A stretch of 42,015 nucleotides of DNA from Parvivirga hydrogeniphila (GCF_023371205.1 NZ_JAMCCO010000004.1:1-42015); one strand, 5' to 3'; positions 30,018 to 39,518 are shown, numbered from the stretch's first letter. The notes: generated from the letters alone by a model not told the origin. Made by a program: numbers and translations.

Positions 30018-31280
30018 ATGGGTGCGAGGTTCGGGTACCTGCCGGAGGCGTCGGTGCTCGCCGACGATCCGGCCACCGTCGAGCGCATCATGGGGCCGTA
30101 CGGGCCGCTGCTCGAGGACGCGGGCGGCACGTGTCTCGGCTCGATCGACGAGGCGAGCGAGCTCCCGGTCGCGTTCTTCGTGGCCACGGGCGGCACCGAA
30201 GGCATCGTGCTTGGGGCCGTCGAGCAGCTCCGATCGCGCGGCGTCGTCGATCCCGTGCTGCTCATCGCGCACCCGTCGAACAACTCGCTTCCGGCGTCGC
30301 TCGAGACGCTCGCTCGGCTGCAGCGCGACGGGTCCGCCGGGCGCGTCGTCTACCTTGGCGGGCCTGCTGACGACGCCGGCCGACGCACGCTTGCGGAAGC
30401 CGCCGAGGGCGTGGCGGTGGCCCGCGTGTTCGCGGGGGCGCGCGTCGGGCGGGTGGGGGAGCCGTCCGACTGGCTCGTGGCGAGCATGCCGGACGCGCAG
30501 ACCGTGCGGTCGTCGTGGGGCCCCGAGCTCGTGGACGTCCCGATCGCCCGGCTGTTCGACGCGGTGGCGGCGACGCCGGATGTCGCTGCGCTCGCCGAGG
30601 CCGACCGCCTGCGCGCGGGCGCACGCGCGTGCGTAGAGCCGAGCGAGCACGACCTGCTGGAAGCCGGCCGGGTCGTTGCGGCGCTGCGCGGTATCGTGCG
30701 CGAATATGACCTCGACGCGCTCACGGTGCGCTGCTTCGACCTCGTCTTGAGGTCGAGGACGACCGGCTGCGCTGCGCTTGCCGCGCTCATCGACGAGGGT
30801 GTCATCGCCGGGTGCGAAGGTGACGTGCCGAGCACCATCGCGATGCTGTGGGCGCAGCACCTCGTGGGCGCCACGCCGTGGATGGCGAATCCGGCCCGCG
30901 TCGACGAGCAGGGGCAGGAGATCGTCCTCGCACACTGCACGGTCCCGCTCTCGATCGTGGAGAGCTACCGGCTTCGCTCCCACTTCGAGTCCGGGCTGGG
31001 CGTCGGCATCCAAGGCGCGATGCCGCTCGGGCCGGTCACCCTCCTGCGCATCGGCGGTGCGATGCTCGAGCGCGCATGGATCGCGGAGGGCGAGATCGTG
31101 GCTACAGGGGAGGCGGAGGACCTTTGCCGCACGCAGGTCACGGTCCGCGTCGAGGACGGCGACGTCGGGGAGCTTCTACGCGCGCCGCTCGGCAACCACC
31201 TGGTGGTCGTGCGCGGCCGGCACGCGGCCCGTTTCCGTGCCTGGCACGACATGGTGCGGCCGGGGGCAGGAGCGGCGTGA
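30018..31280 (+). CDS. L-fucose isomerase-like protein
   Basis: This 420-residue protein resembles the L-fucose/L-arabinose isomerase superfamily (COG2407-type), with an N-terminal Rossmann-like part (VATGGTEGIV...LIAHPSNNSLPAS) and a C-terminal domain ending in GNHLVVVRGR. True fucose isomerases are about 590 residues, so this is a shorter relative and its substrate is not known. Near DLDALTVRCFD and GCALAALIDEG it keeps family-like patterns. ATG 30018 has GGAGGAGG upstream. No sugar-utilisation genes sit beside it. Confidence 0.65.
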   Translation: MGARFGYLPEASVLADDPATVERIMGPYGPLLEDAGGTCLGSIDEASELPVAFFVATGGTEGIVLGAVEQLRSRGVVDPVLLIAHPSNNSLPASLETLARLQRDGSAGRVVYLGGPADDAGRRTLAEAAEGVAVARVFAGARVGRVGEPSDWLVASMPDAQTVRSSWGPELVDVPIARLFDAVAATPDVAALAEADRLRAGARACVEPSEHDLLEAGRVVAALRGIVREYDLDALTVRCFDLVLRSRTTGCAALAALIDEGVIAGCEGDVPSTIAMLWAQHLVGATPWMANPARVDEQGQEIVLAHCTVPLSIVESYRLRSHFESGLGVGIQGAMPLGPVTLLRIGGAMLERAWIAEGEIVATGEAEDLCRTQVTVRVEDGDVGELLRAPLGNHLVVVRGRHAARFRAWHDMVRPGAGAA

Positions 31281-31421
31281 GGCGGGCCTGCTGCTGCCTG
31301 CCGCTGAGAATCAGCACGACCGAGGCGCCGTACGCCTATCGCACCGATGCGCACGGGAGCGTCATCGACGTGTCGAACTCCGGTCCGCCCCCGCTCGCTC
31401 GCTATTGCGCGCTGAAGGGTG

Positions 31422-31427
31422 TATGAT
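31422..31427 (+). promoter_or_regulatory. Possible -10 element for the helicase gene
   Basis: TATGAT lies about 135 bases before the start codon, giving a long leader. The -35 is weak. A perfect hairpin (GCGTCCGC/GCGGACGC, loop GTCGA, 31441-31461) lies in the leader, as in cold-regulated helicase mRNAs. Confidence 0.4.
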
Positions 31428-31562
31428 GCTTCCAATGACAGCGTCCGCGTCGAGCGGACGCCCACCCAAGACTCGGTGGTCCGCCGCTTTCCTCGTGATG
31501 TGCCAGGACGACTGCGTCTGCTCGCAGTGCGACCCGACACGGCGCACGAGGAAGGAGACTCT

Positions 31563-32780
31563 TTGAGTTTCGACAACCTGGGTCTTTCGCCACGCCTGCT
31601 CGAGGCCGTGGCGGCCATGGGTCACACGCGCCCGACCCCCATCCAGCGTGAAGCCATCCCGCACGTCCTGGCCGGCCGCGACGTCGTCGGCTGCGCTCAG
31701 ACCGGCACGGGCAAGACGGCGGCCTTCGTGCTGCCGATCATGCAGCGCGTCCAGGCGGCCCCCGGCGGCCCGCGCGCGCTGATCGTGACGCCGACCCGCG
31801 AGCTCGCGGTGCAGATCGCCGAGGTCGCGCAGCGGACTGCCGCGCACACCGGCCATCGCGTGGCGGTCGCGTACGGCGGCGTCGGCTACGAGCCCCAGCT
31901 CAAGGCGCTCAGGCGAGGCGTGGACGTGCTCGTCGCGACCCCGGGCCGCCTCATCGACCTGATGGAGCGTGGCGCCGCGGACCTCACCCACGTCGAGGTG
32001 CTCGTCCTCGACGAGGCCGACCGGATGCTCGACATGGGCTTCTGGCCGCAGGTCCGCACGATCATCGCCGTGCTGCCCGCTGCTCGCCAGAACCTGCTGT
32101 TCTCGGCCACGATGACGCCGGAGGTGCTGCGCATCGTCGGCTCGACGCTGCACGAGCCGGTGCGCGTGGACGTCGCGCCCGCCACCACGCCGATCGAGGC
32201 GATCGAGCAACAGGTGTATCCCGTAAGCGCTCAACAGAAGACGCAGCTCCTCGTGCACCTGATCGAGCGCCACCGTCCAGAGCGCATCATCGTGTTCACG
32301 CGCACCAAGCATCGCGCCGACCGCGTCGCCACGGCACTTCGCCGCAGCGGCATCGAAAGCGCGGCCATCCACGGCGACCGCTCGCAGGGCCAGCGCCAAA
32401 GCGCGCTCGACGGGCTGAAGCGCGGCCGTGTGCGCGTTCTGGTGGCGACCGACGTGGTCGCACGCGGCATCGACGTCGCCGACGTCAGCCACGTGGTGAA
32501 CTACGATCTGCCGAACACCCCGGAAGACTACGTGCACCGCATCGGCCGCACGGCCCGCGCAGGCAAGTCCGGCATGGCGCTTTCGCTGCTCGCGCCAGAA
32601 GAGCACGGCGTGTTCCGCGAGATCGAGCTCGCCATCGGCTCCGTGCTTGAGTGCCGCGACGCGGACGGATTCGACTACGCTGATGGCCGCATCGTCCCGA
32701 ACCCCGCGCGAAGCGCGTCGAAGCCCGTACGGACGGTCTTCAGCTCAAGCAGAGGTCGGGGTCGAGCTCGCAGGCGCTGA
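31563..32780 (+). CDS. DEAD-box ATP-dependent RNA helicase
   Basis: It unwinds RNA with ATP in ribosome assembly or mRNA decay, often in cold adaptation. The 405-residue protein has the Q-motif (FDNLGLSPRLL), Walker A AQTGTGKT (about 45-52), PTREL, TPGR, DEAD (D150-D153), SAT, and the C-terminal IHGD, RGIDV and HRIGRTARAG motifs. The basic tail ends RGRGRARRR. TTG 31563 is chosen because AAGGAG sits at the right distance upstream and the protein then begins LSFDNLGLS. It has a long leader with hairpins at 31441-31461. Confidence 0.93.
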   Translation: MSFDNLGLSPRLLEAVAAMGHTRPTPIQREAIPHVLAGRDVVGCAQTGTGKTAAFVLPIMQRVQAAPGGPRALIVTPTRELAVQIAEVAQRTAAHTGHRVAVAYGGVGYEPQLKALRRGVDVLVATPGRLIDLMERGAADLTHVEVLVLDEADRMLDMGFWPQVRTIIAVLPAARQNLLFSATMTPEVLRIVGSTLHEPVRVDVAPATTPIEAIEQQVYPVSAQQKTQLLVHLIERHRPERIIVFTRTKHRADRVATALRRSGIESAAIHGDRSQGQRQSALDGLKRGRVRVLVATDVVARGIDVADVSHVVNYDLPNTPEDYVHRIGRTARAGKSGMALSLLAPEEHGVFREIELAIGSVLECRDADGFDYADGRIVPNPARSASKPVRTVFSSSRGRGRARRR

Positions 32781-32813
32781 CGACAACCCTCCCAGAGACG
32801 GTTCTCGCGGTCG

Positions 32814-32819
32814 TATAAT
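32814..32819 (+). promoter_or_regulatory. -10 element for the lipoprotein gene at 32876
   Basis: A perfect TATAAT lies 57 bases before the ATG. No good -35 is visible. Confidence 0.6.
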
Positions 32820-32875
32820 CACCGTGTCTTCAGTCGTTCGCCGACACGGCGATCATCTGTGGGGAGGGATGACCG

Positions 32876-33523
32876 ATGAGAAGGCACGTGACGTTGGCTG
32901 CAGTCGTGTGCGCAGTCCTTCTGGCGTCGTGGGCTCTGGTGGGCTGCGCTCAAGACGACGCGGGGGCGACGAGCGGAACCTCAGGCCAGCCGCCGACAGC
33001 TGCGACGAGCGGTTCGTCTGGGCAGTCGGGACCCGGTGCATATGCGGCCAAGGAGTTCGTCGACCTCGTGACGTCGAAGGCGGTGTCCTGGGCGAGCGAT
33101 GCGCGTCCCTACAAGATGGAGTCCGGGCGTCCTGGGCAGGACCCTTCGATCGCTGAAGGTGTGTCGGGGCTCTGGAGGGTGTGGTTCGCCTCGGCGTCGA
33201 AGAAACAGATGAGCGTCTTCTACCTCCAGGACGGTCAACCTGCGATGTATCCAGAAGGAGGGGGAGGCGGGTTCTCCTACGAGACGCCAGGCCTGTCCGA
33301 CGTCTGGAAGATCGACAGCGTGGACGCCGTGCGGATCGCCAAGGAAACGGGCATCGCCGAGGTCAAGAGCATGTCGCTGTACGACACGCGCGCAGAGTTC
33401 GTCACGAAGGCCAGGGAGGTCCCTGAGTCGTGCGCTGCCTACTGGGACGTCTACGGTCCCGGCGCTGATGGTCTTGACACGCACGTCTACGTCGACGCTG
33501 CGACCGGCGCGGTCTACAAGTAG
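32876..33523 (+). CDS. Putative lipoprotein of unknown function
   Basis: This 215-residue protein has a signal peptide with lipobox (ALVGC, Cys24), a Ser/Thr/Gly/Gln-rich linker (about 27-55) and a C-terminal domain with Trp and Tyr residues and a VYVDAATGAVYK ending, which recalls PepSY-type folds. I recognise no precise family. ATG 32876 follows GGGAGGG. The 32-base convergent gap to korB contains a 6-bp hairpin (33524-33542). Confidence 0.65.
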   Translation: MRRHVTLAAVVCAVLLASWALVGCAQDDAGATSGTSGQPPTAATSGSSGQSGPGAYAAKEFVDLVTSKAVSWASDARPYKMESGRPGQDPSIAEGVSGLWRVWFASASKKQMSVFYLQDGQPAMYPEGGGGGFSYETPGLSDVWKIDSVDAVRIAKETGIAEVKSMSLYDTRAEFVTKAREVPESCAAYWDVYGPGADGLDTHVYVDAATGAVYK

Positions 33524-33542
33524 CCTGCGCAGCCGACGCAGG
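33524..33542. terminator. Possible bidirectional terminator hairpin
   Basis: CCTGCG pairs with CGCAGG (7-base loop) between the convergent lipoprotein and korB stops. No U-tract is present, so this is weak. Confidence 0.35.
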
Positions 33543-33555
33543 TCACGCCCGTGCC

Positions 33556-34449
33556 TCACACGCGGTACGGTTCGAGCGCCTGCGTGATGTCCCGCGGGCG
33601 CTCGGCGTGCTTGAACATCGGGCGGTCGAGCTGCGGCAGTCCGTCCTGGTAGGTGAACGAGTCGGGATCCTCCAAAAACACGCCGATCGGGATGCGGCAC
33701 TCGTCCGGCGCGCACGTCAGCTCGTGGAACGTCGACATCGACAGGTGGAACGCTTTCGTGCGGTCCCGAGGATCGTAGTCGGGCAGGTCCTCGACCTTGT
33801 AGATGCGTTCGCGGAACCACGAGAAGGTGTTGACCTTGTTCCACGTCACGCACGGCTGGTAGACGTCGACGAGCGAGAAGCCCTTGTGCTGGATCGCCCG
33901 CTTGTAGAGCTCCTTCAGGTGCGGGATGTCGCCTGCGAAGCCGCGCGCGACGAAGGTGGCGCCTTGCGCGACCGCGACACCCACGGGGTTCACCGGCTCC
34001 TCGATGACGCCACCCGGCGTCGAGGGTGTCCGCATGAACTGGTCCGACGTGGGTGAGGCCTGCCCGGTGGTAAGGCCGTAGATCTGGTTGTTGTGGAAGA
34101 TGGCGGTGAGGTCGATGTTTCGGCGCACCGAGTGCAGGAAGTGGTTGCCGCCGATGCCGTAGCCGTCTCCGTCGCCCATCTCCACGATGACGGTGAGGTC
34201 CGGCCTCGTGAGCGCGATGCCCGTGGCGAGCGGAAGCGCCCGGCCGTGCAGCCCGTGGAAGCCCTGCACGTTGTAGAAATCAGCTCCGTTGCCGTGGCAG
34301 CCGATGCCCCACACCATCACCAGCTCCTCGGCAGCAAGCCCGAGCTCCTCGATGGCCTCTTTGAGCGCGCGGTACATGCCGAAGTTGCCGCACCCCGGGC
34401 ACCAGGTCGGCTTGAGCGCGCCGCGCTCCAGGTCGGCTGCGGTGAGCAT
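33556..34449 (-). CDS. 2-oxoacid:ferredoxin oxidoreductase, beta subunit
   Basis: It carries the thiamine pyrophosphate site of a 2-oxoacid (2-oxoglutarate-type, KorB/OorB-like) ferredoxin oxidoreductase. The 297-residue protein has WCPGCGN (about 16-22) and the TPP motif GDGDGYGIGGNH followed by NNQIYGLTTGQ. The ATG abuts the alpha subunit stop on the same strand, with the ribosome site GGAGGTG inside the end of korA. Substrate choice between 2-oxoglutarate and other 2-oxoacids cannot be read from the sequence. Confidence 0.9.
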   Translation of the reverse strand: MLTAADLERGALKPTWCPGCGNFGMYRALKEAIEELGLAAEELVMVWGIGCHGNGADFYNVQGFHGLHGRALPLATGIALTRPDLTVIVEMGDGDGYGIGGNHFLHSVRRNIDLTAIFHNNQIYGLTTGQASPTSDQFMRTPSTPGGVIEEPVNPVGVAVAQGATFVARGFAGDIPHLKELYKRAIQHKGFSLVDVYQPCVTWNKVNTFSWFRERIYKVEDLPDYDPRDRTKAFHLSMSTFHELTCAPDECRIPIGVFLEDPDSFTYQDGLPQLDRPMFKHAERPRDITQALEPYRV

Positions 34450-36216
34450 CTAGAGCACCTCCTTCACGAACCGCGCGATCTGTTCGGGCGAGAACGGCCG
34501 CCCATCGTAGCGGTGCAGCCGAGCGTCAGGTTCGCGCAGCGCGTGCTCGCGGACGAGCGACTCGAGCTGCCCGGTGAGGTTGCCTTCCACGACGGCCGTC
34601 CTGCGGGCCGCGTCCATGAAGGCCGCCACCTCCTCGGCAGGGAACGGCCACAGGGTCACCACCTGGAGGATCGCCACGCGCACGCCCTCGCGCGCAAGCA
34701 TGCGAGCCGCCTCGCGTGCGGGGCCTTTCGTCGTGCCGAAGAGCACGATCCCGATGTCGGCCTCCTCCGGCGGCGAGCCGAACCGCGCCGGCGGCGGGAC
34801 GATCGCGCGGGCGAGCTCGAGCTTGCGCATCCGCTTCTCGTTCTGCGCGAGGCGCACAGCAGCCTCCTCGCCCAGGGCGCCGAACCCGCGCTCGTCGTGC
34901 TCGTACGAGTTCGCGAGCTGCCGCGCACCGCGCACGCCCGGCAGCGCTCGCCACGAGACGCCGTCCTCGGTCACCTTGTACCTGAGGTAGACCCCGTCGG
35001 GACCGAGCGCCTCGGGGTGGTCGGCGACGTCGCCCTCAGCGATGAGCTTGCCGCGCTCGACGGTCACCTCGTCAAGGTCGAAGAAGGGCACGGTCTGCCG
35101 GTTGTCAGACAGGTACGAGTCGCCGAGGATCACCACCGGCGTCTGGAGCTGGTCGGCGAGGTTGAACGCCTGCCAGGTGAGGCGGAAGGCGTCCTCGCGG
35201 TCGCCGGGCGCGAGCACCACGCGCGGGAACTCGCCTTGTGCGGCGTGGATGACGTAACGCAGGTCGCTCTGTTCCGTCCAGGTCGGCATGCCGGTGGCCG
35301 GCCCGGGGCGCGTGAAGACGCCCACCACGACGGCGCTCTCGCTCACGCCGGCCATACCGAACGCTTCCACCATGAGCGCGAAGCCGCCGCCAGAGGTCGC
35401 GCACATGGCACGCGTGCCGCCGAACGCGGCCCCGACCACCATGTTCATCGCTGCGATCTCGTCTTCGGTGTGCTTCACGACGACGCCGGCGCTCTTCTCG
35501 TGCGCCGCCATGAAGTGCAGGAGCGAGGAGGCGGGCGTCATCGGGTACGCGGCGTAAAAGCCGATGCCAGCGGCGAGCGCTCCAAGGCCGATCGCCTCGT
35601 TGCCGTCCACGAGCAGCCGCGGCGGCGCGCCAGGCGCGGGCGAGAGCTGCACGAAGAAGTCCGGGCATGCGGCGCGCGCCGCGTCGTAGCCTGCACGCGC
35701 AGCAGCGATATTGCTCTCCGCCACCTCGGGCGCCTTGCGTGCGAACTGCTGCCGCAAGGAGTCGCCGAGCGGATCGAGGGGGAAGCCGACGACGCCGAGG
35801 ACCGCGCCGAGCGCGACCGTGTTCCGCATGATCTTGCCGCCTGCTTCGCGGGCCATCGCGGTGAGCGGCACGGGCACTGACCGCAACCGCTGCGGGACTG
35901 TCGCGGCATCGAAGTCGTCGGGGTCGAAGATCACGGCCCCGCCATCGACGACCTCGGCGTGGTGCCGGTCGAGCGTCTCGCGGTTCAAGCAGGCGAGCAC
36001 GTCCACCGGTTCGACGTGCGAGTAGACGGGCTCGGTGCTCGCCCGCAGAAGGTAGGTGTTATGCCCGCCGCGGATGAGCGAGGGGTACTCGGTGAGGTCG
36101 AACACCTCGAGCCCCTCGTGCGCGAACGTGCGGGCGAGCATCTGGCCAGCGGCCTTGATGCCGAAGCCCGCTTCGCCTCCGATGCGGACGCGAAGCTCGG
36201 CAGGCGTGGCGGGCAT
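34450..36216 (-). CDS. 2-oxoacid:ferredoxin oxidoreductase, fused gamma-alpha subunit
   Basis: The 588-residue protein begins with the gamma domain (RIGGEAGFGIKAAGQMLAR, about 10-28; YPSLIRGGHNTY) and continues into the alpha domain (GNEAIGLGALAAGIGFYAAYPMTPASSLL, about 204-230) and its C-terminal transketolase-like part. Gamma-alpha fusion is the usual KorA form. No separate delta ferredoxin gene is seen. ATG 36216 has GAGGAGG upstream, and korB follows at once. It is divergent from coaBC. Confidence 0.9.
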   Translation of the reverse strand: MPATPAELRVRIGGEAGFGIKAAGQMLARTFAHEGLEVFDLTEYPSLIRGGHNTYLLRASTEPVYSHVEPVDVLACLNRETLDRHHAEVVDGGAVIFDPDDFDAATVPQRLRSVPVPLTAMAREAGGKIMRNTVALGAVLGVVGFPLDPLGDSLRQQFARKAPEVAESNIAAARAGYDAARAACPDFFVQLSPAPGAPPRLLVDGNEAIGLGALAAGIGFYAAYPMTPASSLLHFMAAHEKSAGVVVKHTEDEIAAMNMVVGAAFGGTRAMCATSGGGFALMVEAFGMAGVSESAVVVGVFTRPGPATGMPTWTEQSDLRYVIHAAQGEFPRVVLAPGDREDAFRLTWQAFNLADQLQTPVVILGDSYLSDNRQTVPFFDLDEVTVERGKLIAEGDVADHPEALGPDGVYLRYKVTEDGVSWRALPGVRGARQLANSYEHDERGFGALGEEAAVRLAQNEKRMRKLELARAIVPPPARFGSPPEEADIGIVLFGTTKGPAREAARMLAREGVRVAILQVVTLWPFPAEEVAAFMDAARRTAVVEGNLTGQLESLVREHALREPDARLHRYDGRPFSPEQIARFVKEVL

Positions 36217-36325
36217 GCGGTCCTCCTCGCGGTCGCTGCGTGCGTTCAGGTGTGGTTATTCCCCGAACCGCGGTTCGCGCCGCCGCGGTCCGAGCGGTGT
36301 ATCCTTGTGCGGTGAAGGAGGAGCC

Positions 36326-37546
36326 GTGGCGACCAAGCACACTGCCAAGCAGCAGACGGTGCTCGTCGGCGTGACCGGCGGGATCGGCGCGTACAAGGCG
36401 TGCGAGCTCGTGCGCACGCTCATGCGGCGCGGGTTCCGCGTGAAGGTCGTCATGACGGAGGCAGCGACACGGTTCGTCACGCCGCTCACGTTCCGCACGC
36501 TCACGCGCGAGCCGGTGGCGACCTCGCTGTGGGCGGATGAGCCCGGCGACCCGGTCCACCACATCTCGCTCGCGCAGGAGGCCGACGTGGTCGTCGTCGC
36601 GCCGTGCACGGCCAACGTGCTCGCGAAGATCGCGCACGGACGCGCGGACGACCTTCTGACCACGACGGTGCTCGCCACCGAAGCGCCGGTGGTGCTGGCG
36701 CCGGCGATGAACGTCCACATGTGGCGCAAGGACATCACGCAGCACAACGTCGAGGCGCTGCGCGCTCGTGGGTTCGTCGTGGTGGCGCCCGCCTCGGGCG
36801 AGCTCGCGTGCGGCGACGTGGGGGAGGGCCGCCTCGCCGCCGTCGAGGACATCGCCGATGCGGTGGAAGCCGAGGCGCGGCGCGTGCACGGCCTCGCCGG
36901 CGTCCGCGTGCTCGTGACGGCCGGGCCCACCTACGAGCCGATCGACGCGGTGCGGTTCATCGGCAACCGCTCGTCGGGCAAGACCGGCTACGCCATCGCC
37001 GAGGAGGCCGCGCGGCGTGGCGCCGAGGTCACGCTCATAAGCGGCCCGACCGCTCTTCCAGACCCGTTCGAGGTGCGTGTCGTCCGTGTGACGACCGCCG
37101 CGGAGATGCGCGATGCGGCGCTCACCGCCTGGCCGGACACGGACGTCGTCATCGCGTCGGCCGCCGTCTCCGACGTGCGACCGGCACGCGCGTACGTCGG
37201 CAAGCTCAAGAAAGACGCGCTGCCCGAGGCGATCGAGCTCGAGCGTAATCCGGACGTCCTGGCGGAGCTGGGCGCCTTGAACGACGGAAGCCGTGTGGTC
37301 GTCGGATTCGCGGCCGAGACGGGCGATCCGGTCGCCGAAGCGAGGCGCAAGCTGGCCGCGAAGCGCTGCGACCTCGTCGTCGCCAACGACGTTTCCGGCG
37401 AGCTCGGGTTCGGCACGGACGCGAACCGGGTGATCTTCGTGACGGCGACCGCCGCCGAGGAGCTGCCGGTGATGGGCAAGCGCGCGATCGCACGCGAGCT
37501 GCTCGACCGCGTCGCGCGCATCCGCAGCGAGCGGCTCGGCACTTGA
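36326..37546 (+). CDS. coaBC: Bifunctional phosphopantothenoylcysteine decarboxylase/synthetase
   Basis: It catalyses two steps of coenzyme A synthesis. The 406-residue protein has the FMN-binding CoaC part (TGGIGAYKACELVR; H in HHISLAQEADVVVVAPCTANV; the substrate loop with Cys in LACGDVGEGRLA) and the CoaB synthetase part (TAGPTYEPIDAVRFIGNRSSGKTG, about 191-214; AAVSDVR). GTG 36326 follows AAGGAGG. Usually next to rpoZ in related bacteria, it stands alone here. Its stop overlaps the -35 of the tRNA promoter. Confidence 0.94.
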   Translation: MATKHTAKQQTVLVGVTGGIGAYKACELVRTLMRRGFRVKVVMTEAATRFVTPLTFRTLTREPVATSLWADEPGDPVHHISLAQEADVVVVAPCTANVLAKIAHGRADDLLTTTVLATEAPVVLAPAMNVHMWRKDITQHNVEALRARGFVVVAPASGELACGDVGEGRLAAVEDIADAVEAEARRVHGLAGVRVLVTAGPTYEPIDAVRFIGNRSSGKTGYAIAEEAARRGAEVTLISGPTALPDPFEVRVVRVTTAAEMRDAALTAWPDTDVVIASAAVSDVRPARAYVGKLKKDALPEAIELERNPDVLAELGALNDGSRVVVGFAAETGDPVAEARRKLAAKRCDLVVANDVSGELGFGTDANRVIFVTATAAEELPVMGKRAIARELLDRVARIRSERLGT

Positions 37547-37571
37547 AGGCGTCCGCGAGGAGCCGTAGTAT
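37543..37571 (+). promoter_or_regulatory. Promoter of the tRNA-Pro gene
   Basis: TTGAAG (37543-37548), 17 bases, TAGTAT (37566-37571), about 24 bases before the tRNA. The -35 overlaps the coaBC stop codon. Confidence 0.7.
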
Positions 37572-37594
37572 GATAAGCCGCTCTTGGAGCGAGA

Positions 37595-37671
<77 letters not shown>

Positions 37672-37689
37672 GCAAAACCCCAGGTAGGG

Positions 37690-37719
37690 GGCGGTGTCGG
37701 AGGCCTCTCCGGTGCCGCC
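37690..37719 (+). terminator. Hairpin downstream of tRNA-Pro
   Basis: A two-level stem, GGCGG/CCGCC outside and CGGAG/CTCCG inside with loop GCCT. The T-tract after it is weak (CGTTTC). The rest of 37720-37896 holds no gene that I can support; TATCCT at 37845 is a possible -10 for the CorA gene. Confidence 0.5.
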
Positions 37720-37896
37720 TCCTCCTCGTTTCGGAGTCGGTGCGCAAGCCGAAGAGCCCAGGATTCTGCGTCTGTGCGACCTGCGCTCTCCAGAGCATCG
37801 CCCCCCGTGCCCCTCGCGTTTGGCCGCACGTCAGCGCCTTCTGCTATCCTGTGAGCGCCGGTTCCTGGCGTTTCCGCGTTCTTCCTGGGGGTGGCG

Positions 37897-38847
37897 ATGT
37901 CGGCTGCTGTCACCGTGCGCTGGATCGAAGACGGCGTGCTGCGAGCAGGAGGCCTCGACGCGCTCGCGACGCTGCCGCCGGACGCCGTCGTCTGGGCGGA
38001 CGTGCTCGACCCCGATGAGCCGACGCTCCTCGCGTTAGCGAAGCGCTTCCCGATGCACCCGCTCGCGATCGAGGACTGCTTGCACTTCCCGCAGCGGCCC
38101 AAGATCGACGTGTACCCGGACTCCACCTTCGCGATCTGGCTCGTTCCGCTTCTGCTCGACGAAGACGGCGTGGCGACCCACGAGCTCGACGTGTTCCTCG
38201 GCGCCGAGCACCTCGTGACCGTCCACCGCGAAGCGATCAAGGCCGTCGATGACGTCGCATCCGAGGCCGCCACGTTCACGGCGCGCGGGGTGGAGTGGAC
38301 GCTCCATGCCATCCTCGACCGCGCCGTCGACGCGCTCTTCCCGGTGGTGGAGCAGATCGCCGACGCCCTCGAGGAGCTCGAAGACGCCATGCTCGCAGAC
38401 GCGCGCACCGAACACCTCTCGCGCCTGTACGCGGCCAAGCGCGCGCTCGTGCAGCTCCACAAGATCCTCGTGCCGGAGCGGGACGTCGTGCGCGGTCTGG
38501 CACGTCTCGAGGCCTTCGTCGAGCCCGACGCGTACATGTACTTCCAGGACATCGGAGACCACCTCGCGCGGGCCATCGACAGCGTCGAGACCTACCGCGA
38601 CGTCGCGACCGGCGCGATGGACATCTACCTGTCCGCGCAAAGCAACCGCATGAACGAGATCATGAAGCAGCTCACCGTCATCGCGACGATCTTCATGCCG
38701 CTCACGCTCATCTCGAGCATCTACGGCATGAACTTCCGCTACATGCCCGAGCTGGAGTGGCGATACGGCTACTTCGCGGTGCTCGCCGTCATGGCGTTCA
38801 TCGCTGCGTGGATGGTGTGGTTCTTCCGGAGGAGGCGCTGGTGGTAG
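37897..38847 (+). CDS. corA: CorA-family magnesium/divalent cation transporter
   Basis: It carries Mg2+ or related ions across the membrane. The 316-residue protein has a large cytoplasmic N-terminal domain with long helices, two C-terminal transmembrane helices, and the pore motif YGMNF (Y276-F280). ATG 37897 is used with GGGGGT upstream; a GTG two codons earlier is an alternative. It overlaps the next gene by 7 bases. Confidence 0.92.
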   Translation: MSAAVTVRWIEDGVLRAGGLDALATLPPDAVVWADVLDPDEPTLLALAKRFPMHPLAIEDCLHFPQRPKIDVYPDSTFAIWLVPLLLDEDGVATHELDVFLGAEHLVTVHREAIKAVDDVASEAATFTARGVEWTLHAILDRAVDALFPVVEQIADALEELEDAMLADARTEHLSRLYAAKRALVQLHKILVPERDVVRGLARLEAFVEPDAYMYFQDIGDHLARAIDSVETYRDVATGAMDIYLSAQSNRMNEIMKQLTVIATIFMPLTLISSIYGMNFRYMPELEWRYGYFAVLAVMAFIAAWMVWFFRRRRWW

Positions 38848-39518
38848 GTCCTGACCCGAACGACGCGCGCGGCCGTCACGAAGCCGAGGCAACAGAGCGT
38901 CACGACGCCGAAGGGCACGGCGTCTACTCCGTCGCCAACCTCGTGACGCTCCTGCGGCTGCTCATCGTGCCGTTCTTCTTCGCGGTGTTGGTGAGCGGGT
39001 CGGAGCGCTCGCGGCTGGCGGCGTTCGGGCTGTATGCGCTCGCGGCCTCCACCGACTGGGTCGACGGCCAGATCGCCCGGCGGACGCACACCGTCACCGA
39101 GCTCGGGAAGGTGATCGACCCGCTCGTCGACCGCCTGCTTCTCGCCTCTGGCGTCATCGGGCTGTACGTCATCGGCGTGCTGCCGCTGTGGATCCCCGCG
39201 CTGCTCGTCGCGCGGGACGTGTACCTGCTGTACGGCTCGTGGGTGCTCGAGCACAAAGGCGTCCGGCTGCCGGTGGTCTACATCGGCAAGGTCACCACGG
39301 CCGTGCTCCTCGCAGGGTTCTCGTCTCTCATCGCGAACTGGCCGCTCGTGCCGTCCATCGCGGCGAGCGGGCCTTCGTGGCTGCCGGGGACGTCGGGCGC
39401 GGAGGTTCCGTTGGGCATCTACTTCGTGTACGTCGGCATCGTGCTTTCGCTCATCACCGCTGGCGTGTACACGAGCCGAGCGCGTGCCGCGGCGCACGCG
39501 CTCGCGAGACATGCATGA
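38841..39518 (+). CDS. CDP-alcohol phosphatidyltransferase (phosphatidylglycerophosphate synthase-like)
   Basis: This membrane enzyme makes a phospholipid headgroup from CDP-diacylglycerol. The 225-residue protein has several transmembrane helices and the complete catalytic motif D72-x2-D75-G-x2-A-R-(8)-G-(3)-D93-(3)-D97. Best candidate is PgsA, but related alcohol phosphotransferases are possible. It has a charged extra N-terminus (about 1-30). GTG 38841 has GGAGGAGG upstream and overlaps the corA stop. Confidence 0.85.
   Translation: MVGPDPNDARGRHEAEATERHDAEGHGVYSVANLVTLLRLLIVPFFFAVLVSGSERSRLAAFGLYALAASTDWVDGQIARRTHTVTELGKVIDPLVDRLLLASGVIGLYVIGVLPLWIPALLVARDVYLLYGSWVLEHKGVRLPVVYIGKVTTAVLLAGFSSLIANWPLVPSIAASGPSWLPGTSGAEVPLGIYFVYVGIVLSLITAGVYTSRARAAAHALARHA

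Noticed and set aside
34093..35880. A long plus-strand open frame opposite the korA-korB pair
   Set aside because: Arg/His/Val-rich shadow of the oxidoreductase genes with no recognisable domain.
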